Part shown: in pieces, positions 57,741 through 64,000 of the stretch
Numbering within the stretch: position 1 is the stretch's first letter
How the letters are laid out: every line of letters starts with the position of its first letter
NCBI RefSeq assembly: GCF_039545035.1
Contig: NZ_BAABRO010000011.1
Coordinates: 186,001-250,000, forward strand
Source of the DNA: Novipirellula caenicola
GTDB taxonomy: Bacteria; Planctomycetota; Planctomycetia; Pirellulales; Pirellulaceae
DNA length: 64,000 nt
Reading direction: 5' to 3'
Position numbers and translations under genes: made by a program
The notes under the pieces: generated by a model
Told to the model about the DNA's origin: nothing
Seen by the model: the letters and a program-made list of their open reading frames with translations, nothing else
Databases searched by the model: none

Positions 57741-57770
57741 GAAAACCACGGCTCCGGCCGTGGTTTTTTT
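57741..57770 (+). terminator. rho-independent terminator
   Basis: AACCACGGC, short loop, GCCGTGGTT followed by a run of T, about 60 nt after the stop of the surface-protein gene. Confidence 0.85.
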
Positions 57771-58164
57771 ATTGCCATTTCGCCGTTGTGGGCCTTTCAC
57801 CAACCACCCGCTCTTGCTCACTGACGGGATAAAGGAAGTGTCGCCTGCCAATGAGGGCATTTGCGATCCGCCGCAACGCTGACCCGAGTTTGGAAAAACT
57901 TGGGTCGTTGACACGCGAATGCCAATCACCCCCTTGGGGCGAAGATCGCTACCAAGGTGTGCTGCACAGCGCTGCGTGCGACCGCTTCCGCCGCGTCCAC
58001 GTCAGACCATTTCTCCGGCCCACCGCTGCTTTGCATCGTCACCGGATTACGGGATCGACGATTGTTGATATGATGTTGAACCCTCGCCCTCATGTTGCCC
58101 AATGCAAAGCGTGGCGGTATGGATCCTACCTCCAATCCTCTTGACTTCTTTAGCGAGAATTTTC
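57771..58164. other. gene-free 390 nt interval
   Basis: Both strands contain a 70-97 codon frame, but each is basic, Arg/His-rich and without a ribosome site. No repeat or RNA structure was recognised. Confidence 0.5.
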
Positions 58165-59298
58165 ATGTCTGCTGTGGATAAACCAATCAGCGAGCAAGTG
58201 GCAAAGCAAGCCGCCGAGGCTCGCGATCAGCTGAACGAGCACACGCTGAAAACCGTTCATTGGCACTTTAGCGACGACACCGGCAGCCCCTTCTGGCTCG
58301 AGAAGAAACGTGAGTTGAATTTCGATCCGCTCAAGGATGTGAAGTCGTTTGACGACTTGAAAAAGTTCCCGCTCTTTGAAGACGAGTGGTTGCGGGGCGG
58401 CCCAATTCGACGCTGGGTTCCCAAGGGGCATGCAGGGAAACCGGTTTACGTGTTTGAAACCGGAGGCACCACGGGGATTCCCAAGAGCCGTATGGTGATC
58501 GAGGACCACTGGAAAGATTACGAGTTGTTCAGCAACACGCTGCCCGAGAAGTACTTTCCCAAGGGAGCGAATTGGTTGATGTTGGGGCCAAGCGGACCAC
58601 GTCGCTTGCGTTTGGCAGTGGAGCATCTCGCACAGCACCGCGATGGCATTTGTTTCTGCATCGACTTGGACCCTCGCTGGGTTGTCAAGTTGATCAAAAA
58701 GGGATGGATGGAACATCTCGAAGAATACAAGAAGCACTGTATCGATCAGGCGATCACCATTTTGACCGCTGGCCACGATGTGAAGTGCATGTTCGGAACG
58801 CCAAAGTTGATCGAGTCGCTTGGGGAGGCACTCGAAGAGCGAGGGACGAGTCTGCAGGAAGTGGGCATCACCGGGATTTTTTCAGGTGGTACCGAATTCA
58901 CGCCACAGTGGACACGCTTTTGTGTCGAAGAGTTGCTGGGCGGTCCACCGGAGGAAAGCGGCGTCTACATGACTCCCACCTACGGCAATACGTTGATGGG
59001 ATTGGCATGTAGTAAACCGATCACAGCAGCCGACGGTTACAAGATCTCTTACTACGCCCCCCAGCCTCGTGCGGCGACCGAAGTGGTTCGTTTTGATGAT
59101 TACAACCAAGTGGTCGGGTTCGGCGAAACCGGTCGTGTCAAGCTTTACACGTTGACCGATGAGTTCTTTGTGCCCGGGTTTATGGAGCGTGACGAAGGCG
59201 AGCGTGAAGCCCCATTCGAGACGTACCCATGGGATGGTGTCAGCGGAGTGCGTCCGTTCCACGAACTCGCCAGCGCCACCACCGTGGGCGTTTACTAG
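58165..59298 (+). CDS. ANL-superfamily acyl-adenylating enzyme (PaaK/LuxE-like)
   Basis: Protein of 377 aa. The adenylation P-loop is GGTTGIPKS (100-108); GIFSGGTEFTPQW and the PTYGNTLMG segment (A5-like) follow. It is shorter than full acyl-CoA synthetases and lacks the classic C-terminal lid, as do LuxE- and PaaK-like enzymes. The likely reaction is activation of a carboxylate with ATP. ATG 58165 is the start after rejecting a longer frame. The aldehyde dehydrogenase gene 140 bp downstream on the same strand suggests the pair converts an acid to an aldehyde. Confidence 0.78.
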   Translation: MSAVDKPISEQVAKQAAEARDQLNEHTLKTVHWHFSDDTGSPFWLEKKRELNFDPLKDVKSFDDLKKFPLFEDEWLRGGPIRRWVPKGHAGKPVYVFETGGTTGIPKSRMVIEDHWKDYELFSNTLPEKYFPKGANWLMLGPSGPRRLRLAVEHLAQHRDGICFCIDLDPRWVVKLIKKGWMEHLEEYKKHCIDQAITILTAGHDVKCMFGTPKLIESLGEALEERGTSLQEVGITGIFSGGTEFTPQWTRFCVEELLGGPPEESGVYMTPTYGNTLMGLACSKPITAADGYKISYYAPQPRAATEVVRFDDYNQVVGFGETGRVKLYTLTDEFFVPGFMERDEGEREAPFETYPWDGVSGVRPFHELASATTVGVY

Positions 59299-59438
59299 AA
59301 CCGCAGTCAGCCTAAAACCGCACTCTGGCGGATGGCGATACTGTAGTGGCATTTATCCGAGGTCTACGGACCTCGGGGGAATGTTTGGCTGAAACAAAAC
59401 GACCCGAGAACCATCGAAACACAAAGAAGCACAAGTTC

Positions 59439-60857
59439 ATGATCACGCTTAGTCCACTGCGTTGGGGAAAACCCTACGAGTCGCTCGATTTCAAAGACGT
59501 TGTCCACTTCGATACCGGGGCGCCAATTGCTCGCGTTGGTACCGTTGGCGGCGGTATCGTCGGTCGCGATATGCGAAAATCTCATTTGGCACGCGAAGCA
59601 CTGCTGCAGTTTTCAACCGACGATTTGATCGAGCGTTGCAAAAAAGCAGCAGAGCTGTTTGAGAAGGGGGACCTGAGTGTCGGCGACTCAACGCAAACCG
59701 TCGACGACTTTGTGCATCAGCAATCGGCAAGTACGGGATTGCCCGAGCACATGTGCCGATCGAACATGGCTAAAAACAGTTTTGTGCTCGCCAACATGGG
59801 TGAGATTCTCGATTGTTTGACTCGCGGGCTTGATCTGTCCATCCTTTCGCGTGGTTACGGCGAAGAGGGACGTGGCGTGATCGTCAGCTATCAGGTGCAG
59901 ACTCCGGTACTAGGTGCCGTGTTGCCCAACAATTCACCTGGCGTGCATACGTTGTGGTTGCCTGCGGTGCCGTTGCAAATTGGTTTGGCGCTTAAACCAG
60001 GTTCGCAAGAGCCATGGACGCCGTACCGAATGATCTCGGCGTTTATCGCAGCGGGAATCCCGGCCGAAGCATTTTCGCTGTACCCGGGCGATCATGATGT
60101 TGGCGGTGCGATCATGACCAAAACGTCGCGAAGCATGATTTTCGGCAGCGCCCAAACGTTGGCTCAGCATGCCGGAAATCCTCGAGTGCAAGCGCATGGC
60201 CCCGGTTTCTCAAAAATCTTGCTTGGCGACGATGTCGTGGATGATTGGGAAGATTACTTGGACCTAATGGTCGAAAGCGTGCTGAGCAATTCGGGACGCA
60301 GCTGTATCAATTGCTCGGGGATTTGGGCGAGCCGCCATACTCGCGAAATCGGCGAAGCGATTGCCAAGCGAATCGGTCCCGTCGATGTGCTGCCGCCAGC
60401 CGACGATAACGCACAGCTTGCTGCCTTCACCGTGCCAGCGATGGCGACAGGCACCTACGCGATGGTCCAACAAGACCTCGCCGAATCAGGCGTCACCGAT
60501 TTGACCGCCGAATATGGCGAAAAGTTGATCGAACGAGATCATTGTGCTTACCTGCGTCCGATGGTCGTACTTGCCGATTCACCCGATCGCCAAGTCGCAT
60601 CAAAAGAGTACATGTTCCCCTTCGTTTCGGTGGTGCAGTGCCCGCAATCGGAGATGCTCAATCGGATCGGTCCCACCTTGATCGGTACCGTGATCACGCG
60701 TGATGGCGACCTGATCAAAGCGGCTGGCAATAGTACCGACATCGACCGACTCAACATCGGGCCGATTCCGACGAATCGATTGAATTGGTTGCAGCCTCAC
60801 GAAGGAAATCTGATCGATTTTCTGTTCCGATCGCGAGCCTACCAAATTGCCGAGTAG
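59439..60857 (+). CDS. aldehyde dehydrogenase-family protein (acyl reductase-like)
   Basis: Protein of 472 aa of the ALDH superfamily. The NNSPGVHTLWLPAVPLQIGLALKPG region is the cofactor part and SNSGRSCINCSG carries the catalytic Cys (C289, or C292). The sequence is diverged from classical ALDH (no canonical Glu motif seen), closer in feel to LuxC-type reductases. ATG 59439 lies inside a longer frame whose first residues are not ALDH-like. Paired with the ANL enzyme upstream; the substrate chain length is unknown. Confidence 0.78.
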   Translation: MITLSPLRWGKPYESLDFKDVVHFDTGAPIARVGTVGGGIVGRDMRKSHLAREALLQFSTDDLIERCKKAAELFEKGDLSVGDSTQTVDDFVHQQSASTGLPEHMCRSNMAKNSFVLANMGEILDCLTRGLDLSILSRGYGEEGRGVIVSYQVQTPVLGAVLPNNSPGVHTLWLPAVPLQIGLALKPGSQEPWTPYRMISAFIAAGIPAEAFSLYPGDHDVGGAIMTKTSRSMIFGSAQTLAQHAGNPRVQAHGPGFSKILLGDDVVDDWEDYLDLMVESVLSNSGRSCINCSGIWASRHTREIGEAIAKRIGPVDVLPPADDNAQLAAFTVPAMATGTYAMVQQDLAESGVTDLTAEYGEKLIERDHCAYLRPMVVLADSPDRQVASKEYMFPFVSVVQCPQSEMLNRIGPTLIGTVITRDGDLIKAAGNSTDIDRLNIGPIPTNRLNWLQPHEGNLIDFLFRSRAYQIAE

Positions 60858-60920
60858 CCGCAGAATTCCTACGTTTTTCGGTCAGGCTGAGCTATAGTCG
60901 AGAGATAAGGGTCTCTCATT

Positions 60921-62543
60921 TTGGCAAGCGAAACTGACATCACCGGCACAACCCCTCCGATTGCCAGTGCACCGCCGGTGCACTGGGTGGCGGAGACGAT
61001 TTGCGCCGCGCCCCCGATTGAGACCGAGCCGCCGCAGCAGCTGGACGATTCGTTACAGTCGGTAACATCCGCACCCGAATCGAAAAAACGTCTGGCCCAT
61101 GATCCACGAGTCATTCCGGGACTGGTCAGCACGATCTTGCACACGGTGGTGTTGATCCTCTTTGCGCTGTTGACGCTGCCTGTGGACGTTCGGGAATCGT
61201 TCTCGATTCGAGCTCGGCAAGGCGAAGCGACCCCGGTGGTCAAGCTCGAAGCGTTGCCAAAGCAAGACGATCAACGGACGACCGAAGCGTCACTGGCCGA
61301 GCGTCCGACCTCGGTCGCAATCGCGTGGGCTGAACCGAGTGAGATCGCATCGCCGGTGAGCCACGAGCCTCGTTCGGCGCCGCTGCCGGATGAATCGCTC
61401 AAGCAATTAAGTACCGCCGACGCTCCTAGCGCTCGCGTCTTGTTGAGCCGAATCCCCAGCGGTGGCGGCTTGTCGGGACGCACTCCCGAAGGACGCAAAC
61501 AATTGGGGGAACGTTTTGGCGCGACTGCCGAAAGTGAACAAGCGGTCGAAAACGCGCTGCAGTGGCTTGCCAACCATCAACGTCCTAACGGATCTTGGTC
61601 ATTCAACCTTGAACTGGATCCTTGCAACGGACGCTGCCGTCACAGCAAGAAAAACTCGGATACCGCGACACCGTCGACCGGAGCGACGGGGCTAGCGCTG
61701 CTCGCGTTTCTAGGCGCCGGCTACACGCACCAAGGCGGTAAGTATGAAGATGTGGTTCGCGACGGATTGTATTATTTGCGATCGGCCGCTGCCGACGCTG
61801 ACGCTGGCGTTGATTGGCAACAAGGCAGCATGTATGGCCAAGGGATCGCGTTGATGGCGGTCGCCGAGGCACTTTACATGTCGCGAAATCCTGCCAACGA
61901 GCAAGGCGATTCGGATCTCCGCGAACTGGTGACGCAAGCGATGACGTTCACGACGTATGCTCAGCATGCCAATGGTTCCTGGGGTTACCTGCCGGGCAAA
62001 CCAGGTGATACCACGCTTACCGGATGGCAGGTTTTGTCGCTATTAGCGACACGACGAAACAAGATTCCACTGCATTACCACACGCTGCCGCATGCCCGCG
62101 ACTATGTATTGTCGACGTCGGTCGATGCCCATTACGCTTTTGCGTACAAACCGGGGATGAAACCCGATACCACCAACACGGCGATCGGTTTGACGTTGTT
62201 GATGTACTTGGGAAAAACGCCTAGCGAAACCCCGATGCAACAGGCGTTGACAGCGATGGCGTCGCGGGGGCCGAAGTTGACCAACGTCTATCATGATTAT
62301 TACGGAACGTTGGCGCTGCATCATTCGCGACATCCCGGTTGGGACCGCTGGAACGCTCGTGTTCGCGACCATTTGGTGCGAACCCAATCCACTGCGGGGC
62401 ACGAGGCGGGCAGTTGGCACTTCCCCGATGAATTCGGCGATGTCGGCGGCCGACTTTATACCACGGCGATGTCGGCGATGATTCTCGAGATCTACTATCG
62501 CTATCTGCCGCTGTACGACGAGATCGAAGCGTTTCCGTTGTAA
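60921..62543 (+). CDS. membrane-anchored prenyltransferase/squalene-cyclase-like repeat protein
   Basis: Protein of 540 aa with a TTG start at 60921 preceded by AAGGG. Proline-rich N-terminus, one membrane helix (66-87), then a linker and a C-terminal (alpha/alpha)6-type domain (about 210-535) with prenyltransferase/squalene-oxidase-type repeats (ALQWLANHQRPNGSW, GLALLAFLGAGYTHQGGKY, GIALMAVAEALYM, GWQVLSLLATRRN). The terpene-cyclase acid motif is not seen, so it is probably not a cyclase; many planctomycetes carry such membrane-linked proteins of unknown function. The DPCNGRCRHS segment adds Cys. Confidence 0.75.
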   Translation: MASETDITGTTPPIASAPPVHWVAETICAAPPIETEPPQQLDDSLQSVTSAPESKKRLAHDPRVIPGLVSTILHTVVLILFALLTLPVDVRESFSIRARQGEATPVVKLEALPKQDDQRTTEASLAERPTSVAIAWAEPSEIASPVSHEPRSAPLPDESLKQLSTADAPSARVLLSRIPSGGGLSGRTPEGRKQLGERFGATAESEQAVENALQWLANHQRPNGSWSFNLELDPCNGRCRHSKKNSDTATPSTGATGLALLAFLGAGYTHQGGKYEDVVRDGLYYLRSAAADADAGVDWQQGSMYGQGIALMAVAEALYMSRNPANEQGDSDLRELVTQAMTFTTYAQHANGSWGYLPGKPGDTTLTGWQVLSLLATRRNKIPLHYHTLPHARDYVLSTSVDAHYAFAYKPGMKPDTTNTAIGLTLLMYLGKTPSETPMQQALTAMASRGPKLTNVYHDYYGTLALHHSRHPGWDRWNARVRDHLVRTQSTAGHEAGSWHFPDEFGDVGGRLYTTAMSAMILEIYYRYLPLYDEIEAFPL

Positions 62544-62784
62544 CGCCGTTTGACCGGCATGTTTCCGGGTGAACGCTTTTTCTGTCGTCGTCTCGTTCGT
62601 GGACGATGACACCGTGAATTTTCGGACGCCGGACTTTTGGCTTGGTTTTTTTAGGGAAGGGTCTGCTTCGTTCCCCTTGCTTCCTAGCCATCGCTTATAC
62701 TGATGGGAAGGAGTTGGGCGGGTTTCATAGTGCCAAGCTCACGCACTCCCATCTCAACTTAATCGGATTGGGACGGACACAGCG

Positions 62785-63153
62785 ATGGCGACTTTTAAAA
62801 ACATTCGAACAAGTGCTTCCGAAGGGGTGCCCGTTGTTTTTCTGACGTCGAGCAAATTTATTGATCGTGAACTCATCCAACAAACGCAACAAGAACTGAT
62901 CGCGTTTATCCAATCCACCAAGCCCGCACGTTTGGTGATCAATTTCAAAGACGTTGAAGCAATCTCATCCGAATTCATTACCACCATGCTGCGCTGCAGC
63001 GATTATGTGCAAAGCGAAAATGGCGAGTTGCGACTTTGTAACATGACGCCGATGGTGCGAATGGCTTTTCAAGTGACTAATCTGGACGGAACCTTGCTGC
63101 ATATCATGGACTCGACGCCCAAAGCAATCTTGTCGTTTAAGAAAAAAAAGTAA
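62785..63153 (+). CDS. STAS-domain anti-sigma factor antagonist-like protein
   Basis: Protein of 122 aa, STAS fold (SpoIIAA/RsbV type). The central strand-helix segment RLVINFKDVEAISSEFITTML holds the Ser that is the phosphorylation site in this family (IDFxxVxxISS pattern). Soluble, with a Lys-rich tail. The next gene, 72 bp downstream, encodes a REC-HATPase protein whose kinase could phosphorylate it, a partner-switching pair. Confidence 0.88.
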   Translation: MATFKNIRTSASEGVPVVFLTSSKFIDRELIQQTQQELIAFIQSTKPARLVINFKDVEAISSEFITTMLRCSDYVQSENGELRLCNMTPMVRMAFQVTNLDGTLLHIMDSTPKAILSFKKKK

Positions 63154-63225
63154 TCGAAATGGCATCGCAGCGGTGACCTCGATCCGCGGCAAACTTGATG
63201 ATTACCCTTCCCTGTAGGACCGTTC

Positions 63226-64000
63226 ATGGCTGACCAGCACCGAATTCTTGTCGTCGACGATAGCGCGACACAGTTGATTCAAATTCGCATGCTTTTAGAA
63301 ACGTCAGGTTACGAGGTCAGTGTCGCAACCGACGGAGTGCAGGCGCTTGCGAAGGTCAAAGAGCAAATGCCCGATCTCGTCGTCACCGACTTGCAAATGC
63401 CCAACATGGACGGTTTGGAACTCGTCCGCGAGATCACGACACAGCAGTTGCCGGTGCCGGTGATTTTGACCACTGCCGCCGGTAGCGAACTGATCGCGGC
63501 CCAAGCGCTGCACGCCGGTGCTGCAAGCTATGTTCCCAAAAGCGCGCTGGCGACCATCTTGCTGCCGACCGTGCGGCGGACACTCGAATTACAGAAAGCA
63601 GCTCAAACCAACCAATTATTGGCGAGTTGTCTCGATCGCACCGAGATGTCCTGGGCGCTGACCAATGACCAATCGCTGGTCCCTGATTTGATCGGCCGTG
63701 TCGAATCGATTCTGAACGAGTTGGCCGACTACGATCCTGGCCAACACATGCAGATTGCGATGGCGCTTGACGAAGCGATTGTCAACGCCATGATCCACGG
63801 GAATCTTGAAATCGACTCGGAACTGCGGCGGATGGAGGATGGGCAACCCTATCTGGACATGATCGACGCACGCATGAACGAATCACCGTATGGCGATCGC
63901 CGCGTCTATTTCCGCTTGGTCGCCGATCGCGAAGGGGTGATGTTTACGATTCGCGATGAGGGACCTGGGTTCTGTTTGGACGATGTTCCCGATCCGACCG
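63226..64000 (+). CDS. response regulator with HATPase output, cut by window end
   Basis: Partial: 258 codons are visible. Receiver domain at the N-terminus (VVDDSATQL; acceptor Asp in VVTDLQMPNMDG; Lys in VPKSA) and a GHKL ATPase after it (ALDEAIVNAMIHGNLEI, DEGPGF). Same architecture as 24638-25555, sharing ESPYGDRRV and the N box NAMIxGNLEI. The full protein should be about 300 aa. With the upstream STAS gene it suggests a receiver-controlled partner switch. Confidence 0.88.
   Translation, partial: MADQHRILVVDDSATQLIQIRMLLETSGYEVSVATDGVQALAKVKEQMPDLVVTDLQMPNMDGLELVREITTQQLPVPVILTTAAGSELIAAQALHAGAASYVPKSALATILLPTVRRTLELQKAAQTNQLLASCLDRTEMSWALTNDQSLVPDLIGRVESILNELADYDPGQHMQIAMALDEAIVNAMIHGNLEIDSELRRMEDGQPYLDMIDARMNESPYGDRRVYFRLVADREGVMFTIRDEGPGFCLDDVPDPT

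Noticed and set aside
57851-58144. 97-codon + strand frame before the ANL gene
   Set aside because: Arg/His-rich, overlapped by an antisense frame, no ribosome site.

Overview
The window is a 64 kb piece of a planctomycete chromosome, most likely from the Pirellulaceae (Rhodopirellula-like). The evidence is the gene repertoire, read from protein motifs only: a PQQ-propeller secreted protein, three genes of methanofuran/H4MPT-type C1 cofactor synthesis, PgsB-PgsC-PgsW, a SufR-SufC-SufB-SufD-SufT operon, BON-domain and carboxypeptidase-regulatory-like secreted proteins, PqqD-M50-HlyD proteins, and homodimeric-type pyruvate dehydrogenase genes. No rRNA, tRNA or CRISPR array was recognised.

Region 1 (1-13,837) is the distal part of a chromosomal integron: about 21 cassettes, nearly all with one small ORF on the + strand, separated by attC sites. 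The boundaries are well supported. The first 9-12 bases of most cassettes, starting at the GTT core, are the reverse complement of the 5' end of the attC that closes the same cassette. The terminal stems also differ in sequence but keep pairing. There are three attC families: I (about 135-140 nt, stem GTTTTTACG/CGTAAAAAC), II (about 150 nt, stem GTGTGGCCG/CGGCCACAC) and III (about 460-885 nt, carrying an internal 76-78 nt palindrome). Most family I sites also contain a sigma70-like promoter (TTGGCA or TTGACA, 17 nt, TACAAT-like) facing the next cassette. Cassette products include a CbrC-family protein, a HEAT-repeat protein, an SRPBCC protein, a lipoprotein, small membrane proteins, and a reverse-oriented ParD/ParE toxin-antitoxin pair whose toxin is frameshifted. 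Two near-identical cassettes carry no recognisable gene. The orientation places attI and the integrase to the left of position 1; neither is in the window.

Region 2 (13.8-31.3 kb): a PqqD-M50-HlyD protein and a GAF-HlyD protein (- strand); a small membrane protein and a PQQ-propeller protein (+); pgsB-pgsC-pgsW (+, overlapping); then on the - strand a REC-HATPase protein, a multi-PAS hybrid histidine kinase with Hpt domain, an RNase HII-like protein and a small membrane-anchored protein.

Region 3 (31.5-45.6 kb): a lipid-kinase-like protein, kdsA and a TPR lipoprotein (+); msrB, mfnE/mfnF/mfnD-like genes and the suf operon (-) with a perfect inverted repeat overlapping the sufR promoter; a glucose-dehydrogenase-like gene (+).

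Region 4 (45.6-64 kb): aceE-aceF (-), an SDR, several secreted or membrane proteins, a metallophosphoesterase, an ANL enzyme with an aldehyde dehydrogenase (a possible acid-to-aldehyde pair), a prenyltransferase-like membrane protein, a STAS protein, and a second REC-HATPase protein cut by the window end.

All identifications come from reading the sequence; no database search was run.
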